Shown: positions 25,199 through 32,625 of the stretch, piece after piece
How the letters are laid out: each line of letters opens with the position of its first letter
How positions within the stretch are numbered: the first letter of the stretch is position 1
IMG/VR virus record: IMGVR_UViG_3300010885_023693
Coordinates: 1 to 44,185 of that record
Strand: one strand, 5' to 3'
From: a virus
Length of the DNA: 44,185 nucleotides
Notes under the pieces: generated by a model
The model's input: the letters and a program-made list of their open reading frames with translations, nothing else
The model's database searches: none
What the model was told of the DNA's origin: nothing
Translations under genes and position numbers: made by a program

Positions 25199-25813
25199 AT
25201 GGCAACAGGTCAACCTATACAACAACAATCTGTTCTTAACAAAAGTAGAAAAGATAAATTTCAATTAATATTGGATTTACCTGATGCGCTTAAAAAAATA
25301 AACATATTAGATCAGGGCAGCAGAGAAAGTGATAAAGTAAGTTTAGATTCTTTACAGTATTCAGTTTACGGTACTGTTGTGCCTCAAACTACAATTAATC
25401 CTGTTACTTTACCTTTTGCTGGTCAATCTTTAAATTTAACTTCAGGTAAAAGAGAAAAATATCAAGACATAACAGTAAGTTTTACTGTTGACAATTATTA
25501 CAATAATTGGTGGGTACTGTGGAAGTGGTTAGACTACATTAACGGCTCTACAAATAGTTTACTTGATCCGGATAGTTTAACGACATTACCTTTTGCGCCT
25601 ATAAACTATGCAGGTACAGCAAATTTACAGCCATACCAAACAACTGTTACTGTATACGGTTTAGATGAGTATAATAATAAGAAAATCCGTTGGATATATA
25701 GTAAAGCTTTTATTACAAATTTAACTGGAATAACTTATAATTATAGGGATGCTGATCAAATGGAATCTTCATTTACATTTTCATTTAGTCAATTAACTTC
25801 AGAATTACTTTAA
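25199..25813 (+). CDS. Tail-tube-fold protein, diverged (204 aa)
   Basis: Beta-rich protein with features of the gp19/tube fold: LDSLQYSVYGTVVPQTTINP, LPFAGQSLNLTSGKREKYQD, ITVSFTVDNYYNNWWVLWKW, and a C-terminal strand pair (IRWIYSKAFITNLTGITYNY, then DQMESSFTFSFSQL). The pattern of a VP-type loop, a PFAGQ/PG-type turn, a VSFTVD strand and a C-terminal Y..ADQMESSFTFSFSQL matches tube-like proteins in contractile tails. It sits just before the sheath gene, so it may be a tube initiator, terminator or neck-adjacent ring rather than the main tube subunit. An AAGGAAAATAA lead just before ATG provides one of the few Shine-Dalgarno-like starts. Confidence 0.55.
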   Translation: MATGQPIQQQSVLNKSRKDKFQLILDLPDALKKINILDQGSRESDKVSLDSLQYSVYGTVVPQTTINPVTLPFAGQSLNLTSGKREKYQDITVSFTVDNYYNNWWVLWKWLDYINGSTNSLLDPDSLTTLPFAPINYAGTANLQPYQTTVTVYGLDEYNNKKIRWIYSKAFITNLTGITYNYRDADQMESSFTFSFSQLTSELL

Positions 25814-25822
25814 TATAGCAGA

Positions 25823-25838
25823 GTTTCCTTCCGGAAAC
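25823..25838 (+). other. Short hairpin before the sheath gene
   Basis: GTTTCC / GGAAAC stem with a TTCC loop, no T-run after it. It may cap or stabilise an RNA end rather than terminate. Confidence 0.35.
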
Positions 25839-25849
25839 GCCTAAATAAT

Positions 25850-25857
25850 AATAAATA
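25850..25857 (+). promoter_or_regulatory. TAAATA box before the sheath gene
   Basis: AATAAATA, 5 nt before the ATG at 25863, inside an A+T-only run with no Shine-Dalgarno sequence. Confidence 0.5.
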
Positions 25858-25862
25858 CTACT

Positions 25863-28151
25863 ATGGCTACTTTACGTCAAATACAATCCCCTGGTGTACA
25901 AATTAACGAAATTGATTTAAGTCAAAGAAACAGCGCACCTACTGGTACAAGCGTGTTTATTACAGGTTTTGCTCCACAAGGACCAGCAAATGAAATTGTA
26001 AATCTTACTTCAAAAAATGATTTTGCAAATATTTTTGGTACTCCGACTAACGCAGCTGAACGTTATTTTTATTATTCCGTACAACAACAGTTTAATGCAG
26101 GTACAAACGCGCAAGTAAGTGTTTATCGTTTACCTTATGGCGGGGGAATGGGTGACGGATATGCAACTAATAAATATAGTGCTTTAGTATTTCCGGTTGT
26201 AGCAGCTTCAGCAGGGGATACAGTTTCACATGCTGCAACAAGATCGATATACCTTTCATCTGCAGGCACTTACTATCTAGGTGCGCCAGAGCTTATTCAA
26301 TTAACTCAAGATGATTATACTACATTAAAACAAAACGGTATACAGTGGAGTGGTTCTAGTAGCAGTACTGCACCAGTTATTCAGGATATTAACAGTTTAA
26401 GCGGTGACGGTATTGGTTTAATTGTTATTAATGAAGCCCAAACTACAATTAACGAAAAGTTTGAAGGGTTATATTTAAACATTGCAGATAATAGTAATCT
26501 AAGTCCAACTACAGACTATAAAGCAGTACGAAATGTATACACAATTACAACTGATTACCAATACTTTGGTTTGAATACAGGCACGTATTATCAAACAATT
26601 CCTACAGATCGTTTAAGCTTTCAATTGTCTGCAACTTATACAGATTTAACACCAAGTATTTCTCAGTTAATTGAAAACATTCCACAATATAATATTTCTT
26701 CTATTGGCGGCTCTGGTTTTGATGATTTAGCGATTGTTTCTCTCTTTAAGGTAAGAACGTCACCTTTTGGCAATAATCCATTAGAGTTATCTTATAGCTT
26801 ACAAGAGGGTTATGCAACATCATTTTATTCTAACCGTACTGTACAAGATAAAAACGGTGGGGCAGCTAAAAGCGATTATATTGAAACAGTTATAAATAAT
26901 GCTTCATCAAATTTAACTGTTTTACTTAATCCTAACATTGCAAATAATACTAACTGGTTGGATGGTAATGGTAATGCCCAAAAACATGTTAGAGTATTAA
27001 CTAGTTCTAATGTACCAGCAGGTTACGGGGCAGCAAACAATTTATTCCCATTAGGGGTATACGCACCTTCATTAGATACAACAACTACTAAAACAATTGG
27101 TGATGTAGGAGCTAAGCTTGATAACGCATTAGCTTTAGCAAGCAATGCTGATGTATATAATATAGATGTAGTAGTTGATGCAGGTCTTTCAACTATTGCA
27201 GCAATTGCAAATAATGGTGTATATGATGATACAGCATACAGTTCAACGATTTCTGCTCAAATAGACGCTTTAACTAGCTCAGATGGCTCTTATGCACCAG
27301 GAATATATGATAAAATAGTTCCGACGTGGAAGCAAATAACTCAAAAGTTTATACAGTTTACCACATATCAGCGTAAAGATTGTATTTTTATTTCTGATCC
27401 ATTACGTCAAATATTTGTACAAGGTGCAAATTTTAAAACGTTAAATGACCATGCTGCAACTTTTTCAAATAATATTTACTGGCCGCTACGTAATACGTAT
27501 ACGGATTACAATACAAGCTATGCTACAACTTACGGTAATTGGGTAAAAATAATTGATTCCTTTACTTCTAAAGTAGTATGGTTGCCGTTCTCTGGCTATG
27601 CTGCAGCAATTTATACAAATAATGACGCAGTAGCTTATCCATGGGCAGCACCAGCAGGGGCAACACGCGGTACAGTAACAGGTGTTGTTGATATTGCAGT
27701 TAACCCAAATCAAAAGCAACGCGATTTACTATATAAAATTGCAGTCAATCCAGTAGTAAATCAGCCAGGTGCGGGTATTTCAATACAAGGACAAAAAACA
27801 TTACTACAAACACCAAGTGCGTTTGACCGTATTAACGTACGTCGTTTATTCTTATTCTTAGAAAAATCAGTACTTGCTACAAGCAAATCGTTCTTGTTTG
27901 AACCAAATACAACATTTACACGCAATAGATTAATTAATACAATCAACCCTGTATTTAGTTTAGCTAAAAACAGTCAAGGTGTTTATGACTATTTACTTGT
28001 ATGTAACGACACAAATAATACCCCAGATGTTGTTGACGATAATTCGCTTGTTATAGACATTTATATTAAACCAGTACGTACAGCAGAATTCATATTAGTT
28101 AACTTCTATTGTACAAAAACATCTCAAAACTTTCAGGAGTTAACACAATAA
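25863..28151 (+). CDS. 18: Contractile tail sheath protein (T4 gp18-like)
   Basis: 762 residues (T4 gp18 has 659). The N-terminus is typical of sheath proteins: SPGVQINEIDLSQRNSAPTG then FITGFAPQGPANEIVNLTSK and FANIFGTPTNAAERYFYYSV. The C-terminal domain is also typical: AYPWAAPAGATRGTVTGVVD, AVNPNQKQRDLLYKIAVNPV, a basic/aromatic stretch (DRINVRRLFLFLEKSVLATS), FLFEPNTTFTRNRLINTINP, and the final strand YIKPVRTAEFILVNFYCT used for subunit linking. Large variable insertions lie in the middle, as in gp18. The sheath surrounds the tube and contracts at infection. It has its own TAAATA box, and the tube gene follows 20 bp later. Confidence 0.95.
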   Translation: MATLRQIQSPGVQINEIDLSQRNSAPTGTSVFITGFAPQGPANEIVNLTSKNDFANIFGTPTNAAERYFYYSVQQQFNAGTNAQVSVYRLPYGGGMGDGYATNKYSALVFPVVAASAGDTVSHAATRSIYLSSAGTYYLGAPELIQLTQDDYTTLKQNGIQWSGSSSSTAPVIQDINSLSGDGIGLIVINEAQTTINEKFEGLYLNIADNSNLSPTTDYKAVRNVYTITTDYQYFGLNTGTYYQTIPTDRLSFQLSATYTDLTPSISQLIENIPQYNISSIGGSGFDDLAIVSLFKVRTSPFGNNPLELSYSLQEGYATSFYSNRTVQDKNGGAAKSDYIETVINNASSNLTVLLNPNIANNTNWLDGNGNAQKHVRVLTSSNVPAGYGAANNLFPLGVYAPSLDTTTTKTIGDVGAKLDNALALASNADVYNIDVVVDAGLSTIAAIANNGVYDDTAYSSTISAQIDALTSSDGSYAPGIYDKIVPTWKQITQKFIQFTTYQRKDCIFISDPLRQIFVQGANFKTLNDHAATFSNNIYWPLRNTYTDYNTSYATTYGNWVKIIDSFTSKVVWLPFSGYAAAIYTNNDAVAYPWAAPAGATRGTVTGVVDIAVNPNQKQRDLLYKIAVNPVVNQPGAGISIQGQKTLLQTPSAFDRINVRRLFLFLEKSVLATSKSFLFEPNTTFTRNRLINTINPVFSLAKNSQGVYDYLLVCNDTNNTPDVVDDNSLVIDIYIKPVRTAEFILVNFYCTKTSQNFQELTQ

Positions 28152-28157
28152 CCTTAA

Positions 28158-28165
28158 CATAAATA
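28158..28165 (+). promoter_or_regulatory. TAAATA box before the tail tube gene
   Basis: CATAAATA, 6 nt before the ATG at 28172. One mismatch from TATAAATA. Confidence 0.5.
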
Positions 28166-28171
28166 TATAAT

Positions 28172-28693
28172 ATGTCACAAACTATTCAGGATTTTTATCG
28201 CGTAGCGCAGCAAAGAGATTTTACTCGTGACTACATGTTACGGGTAACGTCTTTAGGTAATAATGTATTAAACGAGGATGATTTCGTGTATATCACCACT
28301 GCTACTTTACCAGGTAGAGATATACACCCACAAAAAGCAACCTATATGGGCTTAGATTTTAATTTTCCAGGAACTGTAATGTATCCAGGTAGCAATGGCT
28401 GGGCAGTTGAATTTCGTTCTGATAAAGCTAATATTATAAGAGAAAAACTAGAATTCTGGCAAAGAGGCGAGATTTTTAATGATTTAACTAGTACTGGTAA
28501 TCTAGGAGTAAGAGGTCCCGAATCTGTTATACAACTTAATCAAGTTGATGATAAACTTAACACTCTTAATGTATACAATCTTTACGGTGCATATATATTA
28601 AAAATTGGTGATTTAAAGTACAATATAGCAGGTACTGGTGCGCCTTTAAGCTTTGCAGCTACTTTAGCATATCATTACTGGACTAAAGGATAA
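28172..28693 (+). CDS. 19: Major tail tube protein (T4 gp19-like)
   Basis: 173 residues, close to T4 gp19 (163). Order: an N-terminal helix-strand start (TIQDFYRVAQQRDFTRDYML), TATLPGRDIHPQKATYMGLD, FPGTVMYPGSNGWAVEFRSD, IIREKLEFWQRGEIF, then the C-terminal strands LNVYNLYGAYILKIGDLKYN and FAATLAYHYW. This is the gp19 tube plan. It follows the sheath gene and is closed by a strong terminator, fitting the need for high and equal supply of sheath and tube. Two further paralogues with the same signature follow. Of these, this copy is most likely the main tube subunit because of its position next to the sheath gene and its short length. Confidence 0.85.
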   Translation: MSQTIQDFYRVAQQRDFTRDYMLRVTSLGNNVLNEDDFVYITTATLPGRDIHPQKATYMGLDFNFPGTVMYPGSNGWAVEFRSDKANIIREKLEFWQRGEIFNDLTSTGNLGVRGPESVIQLNQVDDKLNTLNVYNLYGAYILKIGDLKYNIAGTGAPLSFAATLAYHYWTKG

Positions 28694-28714
28694 GTTTTAC
28701 AATATATTATAACG

Positions 28715-28740
28715 AACCCGGCTGCAAAGTCGGGTTTTTT
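28715..28740 (+). terminator. Rho-independent terminator after the tail tube gene
   Basis: Stem AACCCG+GCT / AGT+CGGGTT (one G-T pair), GCAA tetraloop, followed by TTTT. It separates sheath and tube from the downstream tube paralogues. Confidence 0.85.
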
Positions 28741-28751
28741 GTTGTATTAAG

Positions 28752-28759
28752 CTTAAGTA
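28752..28759 (+). promoter_or_regulatory. TAAGTA box restarting transcription after the terminator
   Basis: CTTAAGTA, 5 nt before the ATG at 28765 and just downstream of the terminator hairpin, as expected for a new transcription start. Confidence 0.45.
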
Positions 28760-28764
28760 TTAGT

Positions 28765-29322
28765 ATGACTGTTATACCAGACATACAAACTTTTTTTGCG
28801 CAGTCTAGAACTTTTGGTTTTAGTAAAAAATATAATTTTCAAATATCTAATATAACTAATGCCCCGGTGCCAATAAATGCCGGAGTTTTATTGTACGCTC
28901 AATCCACAAGTGTACCTTCGCGAGGTATTAATACTACAAAAGTACCATACAAAGCGTTTGATTTCGTGGTACCTACTAATGCTAATTTTCCTGATCAAAA
29001 TCGATGGAAGATTACTTTCTTTTCAGATGACAAACAATATATAAGAAGCTTGTTTGAGGCATGGAGTAATGCTTTGTATGATCCTTTAACTAATCAAAGT
29101 ACAGGCACTATAGCTAATGACGCATTTAACGGGTTTACATCTTGTAATTTAGACTTAGATTTATTAAGCGAAAATAAAGCAAAAGTAATTAGAACATATA
29201 AATTACAGGGAGTGTTTCCAACACTTATAGAAGGAGTGGAATATGATATATCTGATACTGGTACAAATGTAGTTAAGTTACCGGTTATATTAGCGTTTCA
29301 GTATTTTACAGTTACAGCATAA
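28765..29322 (+). CDS. Tail tube paralogue 2 (185 aa)
   Basis: Shares the tube signature with the gene at 28172: DIQTFFAQSRTFGFSKKYNF, a VPSRGINTTKVPYKAFDFVV turn, NRWKITFFSDDKQYIRSLFE and a final VIRTYKLQGVFPTLIEGVEY then VILAFQYF. Probably a ring protein at one end of the tube (initiator near the baseplate or terminator near the neck), because the main tube gene is cut off from it by a terminator. In T4 such rings are made by gp54, gp48 and gp3; which one this replaces cannot be told. Confidence 0.7.
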   Translation: MTVIPDIQTFFAQSRTFGFSKKYNFQISNITNAPVPINAGVLLYAQSTSVPSRGINTTKVPYKAFDFVVPTNANFPDQNRWKITFFSDDKQYIRSLFEAWSNALYDPLTNQSTGTIANDAFNGFTSCNLDLDLLSENKAKVIRTYKLQGVFPTLIEGVEYDISDTGTNVVKLPVILAFQYFTVTA

Positions 29323-29325
29323 GTA
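29318..29325 (+). promoter_or_regulatory. TAAGTA box before tail tube paralogue 3
   Basis: CATAAGTA, 5 nt before the ATG at 29331. It overlaps the stop codon of the preceding gene. Confidence 0.4.
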
Positions 29326-29330
29326 ATAGT

Positions 29331-29996
29331 ATGGCAGATACAGATCAAACGTTAACAAGATTTTATCAAACAGCGCAGGATTATGGATTTTCAAGAGATT
29401 ATCAAGCTAGGGTTGAGCATTTAAAAATAAATGGTATTGATTATCCTCAAGATGGTTTATTGTATATTAAAGATTTTTCTGTACCAGGTGTTAAAAGATC
29501 CGTATCAACAGTAAAATATTTTGGTGTGGATGTACATTCGCCGGGAACTAGAGATTACGGAGAAAGCAATAATTGGAGTGTAACATTTTACGTAGACCAG
29601 GCTTTAGCTTTTAGGTTTTGGTTAGAACAGAGAGCTACAGAAACTGCTATAAACAATGGCGGACAAATAAGGCAACATAATCAAGTACCTACTGAAACCG
29701 ACCTTGCTCAAATTGTAATATACGACGATCAATTAATTAAACGTACTACTTATTACATTTACGGTTTATTTGTAATAGATGTACCTGCTATGTCTTATAG
29801 TTTAACTGGTAACGGTAAAGCACAAGAAATTAAAGTAAAATTTGGTTATCAATACTGGGATTATCTTTTGCATACTCCAAGTACCCCCTCGGTAGTTGTT
29901 AATAATCCTGTACCATCAGCCGCTACCTCAGTACTTTTTTCCCCTCTTAAATCTGGTAATTCTTTTGCACAACCGTTAAGTTTTAGTAAAGGATAA
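29331..29996 (+). CDS. Tail tube paralogue 3 (221 aa)
   Basis: Tube signature again: LTRFYQTAQDYGFSRDYQAR, KDFSVPGVKRSVSTVKYFGV, DVHSPGTRDYGESNNWSVTF, YVDQALAFRFWLEQRATETA, then TTYYIYGLFVIDVPAMSYSL and VKFGYQYWDYLL. It differs by a 45-residue Pro/Ser-rich C-terminal tail (TPSVVVNNPVPSAATSVLFS). The tail could contact the baseplate or a terminator protein. Likely an end-ring of the tube; co-transcribed with its neighbours. Confidence 0.7.
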   Translation: MADTDQTLTRFYQTAQDYGFSRDYQARVEHLKINGIDYPQDGLLYIKDFSVPGVKRSVSTVKYFGVDVHSPGTRDYGESNNWSVTFYVDQALAFRFWLEQRATETAINNGGQIRQHNQVPTETDLAQIVIYDDQLIKRTTYYIYGLFVIDVPAMSYSLTGNGKAQEIKVKFGYQYWDYLLHTPSTPSVVVNNPVPSAATSVLFSPLKSGNSFAQPLSFSKG

Positions 29997-30005
29997 GCTT
30001 AAAAA

Positions 30006-30896
30006 ATGGCTTCTGATACGGAAAATTTTTTACAGAAAGTATTGTCCAATCCTGGTTTTCATATACCTATTGAAGCTAATTTTATAATAGGTATGCAGGG
30101 TTTAAACACCCGTATAATAAAAAACTTAAATACAAACTATAACAATATACAATTTTTTGATAAAGTTAATATAGCAGACACTCGAGTACTTTGGAAAGTT
30201 ATAACTGATGATGATTTATTTTTAGCTAATGGTGTATCTATACCCGGTGAAACTTTAAAAACTAGCAAAGTAGGTTATTCTTCTGATAGTAACGGATTGT
30301 ATGGGGGGTTTTTATCTAGTCCAGTTTTTAATGGTCGTGGAGATACAGGCAATTTAAGTATAACGTTTCTAGAAACAAACAAATCGTTTTTAGATTATGT
30401 AATTAGACCTTGGATAATAGCAGCTTCTCATTATGGGTATTTTGCTAAATCTAGCGGCTCTACTCAAAACTTTAAAACTGATATAACTATAACTTTTTTA
30501 GATAAAACTTCAACAGGTAATGATGCCGGAATTCGTAAAATATTTGTGTTTCATGATGCAGTACCTGTCAATTTAGAGGGTGCTGATGCAAACTATGGTA
30601 GTACAGCAAGTACTGGAATACGTACTTCTAAAATATCTTGGACTTATTCAACATATGAAGTTAACGCTGTAAATTTACCTAGCATTACCTCGTTTGTTAG
30701 CGCTCCTAAAGCTAATTTCAATCCTACTAATTTTAATACTAATTTTGAAAATACACCAGCTAAGATGGATCAATCTACTCTTTTATATAATAACAATATA
30801 AATGCATTTCAAAAAACTATTATTTTACAAGATAATATATTAAATCCTAAAGCTTCTTTAGCTAAGTCTGCGACAATAGGGACTGGTATAGGTTAA
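30006..30896 (+). CDS. Tube-associated baseplate protein (gp54/gp48-type, tentative)
   Basis: 296 residues. Beta-rich, with a tube-like core: ITDDDLFLANGVSIPGETLK then SKVGYSSDSNGLYGGFLSSP, GNLSITFLETNKSFLDYVIR and WTYSTYEVNAVNLPSITSFV. N-terminal NPGFHIPIEANFIIGMQGL and a C-terminal tail with PKANFNPTNFNTNF extend it beyond the tube fold. Size and place, after tube paralogues and before hub chaperones and the tape measure, fit a baseplate-tube junction protein such as T4 gp54 (320 residues). The assignment is a family-level guess. Confidence 0.5.
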   Translation: MASDTENFLQKVLSNPGFHIPIEANFIIGMQGLNTRIIKNLNTNYNNIQFFDKVNIADTRVLWKVITDDDLFLANGVSIPGETLKTSKVGYSSDSNGLYGGFLSSPVFNGRGDTGNLSITFLETNKSFLDYVIRPWIIAASHYGYFAKSSGSTQNFKTDITITFLDKTSTGNDAGIRKIFVFHDAVPVNLEGADANYGSTASTGIRTSKISWTYSTYEVNAVNLPSITSFVSAPKANFNPTNFNTNFENTPAKMDQSTLLYNNNINAFQKTIILQDNILNPKASLAKSATIGTGIG

Positions 30897-30922
30897 TTGT
30901 AGAGTAATTAGCATATTTTGTA

Positions 30923-30930
30923 AGTTAATA
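30923..30930 (+). promoter_or_regulatory. TTAATA box before the hub chaperone pair
   Basis: AGTTAATA, 5 nt before the ATG at 30936. A weaker member of the fixed-distance box series. Confidence 0.3.
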
Positions 30931-30935
30931 CTAGT

Positions 30936-31850
30936 ATGCCTTTCAAACTAAATGCTTATCTACCGAGTAAACAATGCGAGGTACGTATAAAAGAGCTCTA
31001 CTATAAACAATATAGAGATTTAGTTAAAAGTCTGTATAATACTAATAAAAAAGAAACTATACAACAGTATAATTCAATTTTAGAAGACCTTTGTTCAGAT
31101 GCTGTTGATAACGAGACAACTTTTGAAGACAAATTATCCTTACTGTTAACTATACGTAATTATTGTGTAAGCCCGGATTTGAAATTAAAATGTGTACTGG
31201 CTAACGGGGAAACGTTTAATAGTAATATAGATTTAGAAAAAATAATTAAATTAGTTAATAATATTAATAAATCCAGTATAGTGGTATTAAATGATATAAC
31301 AATAAGATTTTCATCTTATAAAATAAGAGACGAATGGGTTTTTTCAGGAAATAACAAAGATACTATTAGTATTTTGTCTTCTTGGGTAGATTCTATAGAG
31401 ATTAATAATCAGCTTATATTATTTAAGGATTTGTATTATGAAGAAAGGTTTAAGATAATAGAAGCATTACCTGTAGAGTTGGTAAGATTATTAAATAGAG
31501 AGGTAAAAAAAATAGAAGACAAATTTGAAAGTATTGAGCTATTAACGGTAAAAAATCCTATCACTCAAAATACAATTTTAAGTTTGTCCTGTAATATTAC
31601 ATTTGAAGTATTGCAGAAAATGGTTGAATTTTTGTTTGCAGAAAATCTAAACAATGTGTATCGGGCATTTTATAATATGGTTAACTATGGTGGATTTACT
31701 GCTGAATATGTGGACAGTATAACTCCAATTGAATTACAGGTGTATTGGATGTATTATATGCAGGATAGGCAAAAAAAAGAAGAAACAAAAGCCCCTTCTG
31801 TACCAGTGGGTAGTTTACAAACAACACACAATAATGAATTAGGATTTTAA
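30936..31850 (+). CDS. Baseplate hub assembly protein-like (T4 gp26/gp51 type), copy 1
   Basis: 304 residues, mainly helical and charged. It begins with a short beta segment (FKLNAYLPSKQCEVRIKELY, YKQYRDLVKSLYNTNKKET), the pattern of T4-type baseplate assembly proteins that start with a target-binding beta segment followed by helices. Middle: LLTIRNYCVSPDLKLKCVLA. C-terminal part: LSCNITFEVLQKMVEFLFAE, then YRAFYNMVNYGGFTAEYVDS and ITPIELQVYWMYYMQDRQKK. In tail operons such genes lie just before the tape measure and help assemble the hub. The next gene is of the same type. Confidence is moderate because the similarity is structural in style rather than motif-based. Confidence 0.45.
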   Translation: MPFKLNAYLPSKQCEVRIKELYYKQYRDLVKSLYNTNKKETIQQYNSILEDLCSDAVDNETTFEDKLSLLLTIRNYCVSPDLKLKCVLANGETFNSNIDLEKIIKLVNNINKSSIVVLNDITIRFSSYKIRDEWVFSGNNKDTISILSSWVDSIEINNQLILFKDLYYEERFKIIEALPVELVRLLNREVKKIEDKFESIELLTVKNPITQNTILSLSCNITFEVLQKMVEFLFAENLNNVYRAFYNMVNYGGFTAEYVDSITPIELQVYWMYYMQDRQKKEETKAPSVPVGSLQTTHNNELGF

Positions 31851-31852
31851 CT

Positions 31853-32593
31853 ATGACAAATATTAATGATATAATAAACACTCTTAATACAATAGCAGAG
31901 AAAAACTCTATAGATGTGTATTTGCCTTGTATAGGGTCTACAACAAAAGTTAAATCTCTCACCACCAAGCAACAAAAAATGTTTTATACATGTATTAAAG
32001 ATAATATACTTTATAATACCAAGTTTATTATTACCGCGTATGACGTAATAAAAGAAAATTTATTAGATAAAACAATATTAAACATATTAACTATTGTAGA
32101 TAGAGATATTATATTGCTAGCATTACGTAAACAAGCGCTCGGTACTAAAGTAAAAAAAGCTGATTTTACTAACTGCTTAAACAATGCTAATACTATAATT
32201 CTGCCTGAAAGTAAAAAAATAACATTAGATAGTATTACCTTAGAATTACAAGTACCACTAGCAACAGATCAGTACAACATGGAATGGGAGTTAAGAAGAA
32301 ATTTAGATGATATAAAATTAACCTTAGAAGAAATTACCCAAAATGTAGTTATTAATAATGTAGTTAAATTTATTAAAGAAATTTATATAAATGATGTAGC
32401 TATAAATATCAATAATTTGTCTTATGCAGATAGAATTAATATTGCTGAAAAGTTACCTTCAGAGTTTTTGAATTTGATTCAAGTTTATGCAATTGAAATA
32501 AATGATACAACATCAAGTATCACAATTGCTCGGGTTAATGAAAATTCTTTGTTAGAATTCAAGATAAACGCGGATTTCTTTATTGATAATTGA
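31853..32593 (+). CDS. Baseplate hub assembly protein-like (T4 gp26/gp51 type), copy 2
   Basis: 246 residues. It opens with a helix, then SIDVYLPCIGSTTKVKSLTT and KQQKMFYTCIKDNILYNTKF, the same beta-then-helix start as the gene before it and as T4-like baseplate gp26. Later: LNILTIVDRDIILLALRKQA, LNNANTIILPESKKITLDSI and YADRINIAEKLPSEFLNLIQ. The two adjacent copies differ in sequence but share the YLP...TT/KELY lead and the RI.IAE/EALP motif (ERFKIIEALPVELVRLL in the first, DRINIAEKLPSEFLNLI here), so they look like an old duplication. It starts 2 bp after the previous stop. Confidence 0.5.
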   Translation: MTNINDIINTLNTIAEKNSIDVYLPCIGSTTKVKSLTTKQQKMFYTCIKDNILYNTKFIITAYDVIKENLLDKTILNILTIVDRDIILLALRKQALGTKVKKADFTNCLNNANTIILPESKKITLDSITLELQVPLATDQYNMEWELRRNLDDIKLTLEEITQNVVINNVVKFIKEIYINDVAININNLSYADRINIAEKLPSEFLNLIQVYAIEINDTTSSITIARVNENSLLEFKINADFFIDN

Positions 32594-32612
32594 TATAAAG
32601 GAAATGCCCGTA

Positions 32613-32620
32613 CCTAAGTA
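32613..32620 (+). promoter_or_regulatory. TAAGTA box before the tape measure gene
   Basis: CCTAAGTA, 5 nt before the ATG at 32626. Confidence 0.4.
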
Positions 32621-32625
32621 TTTTT

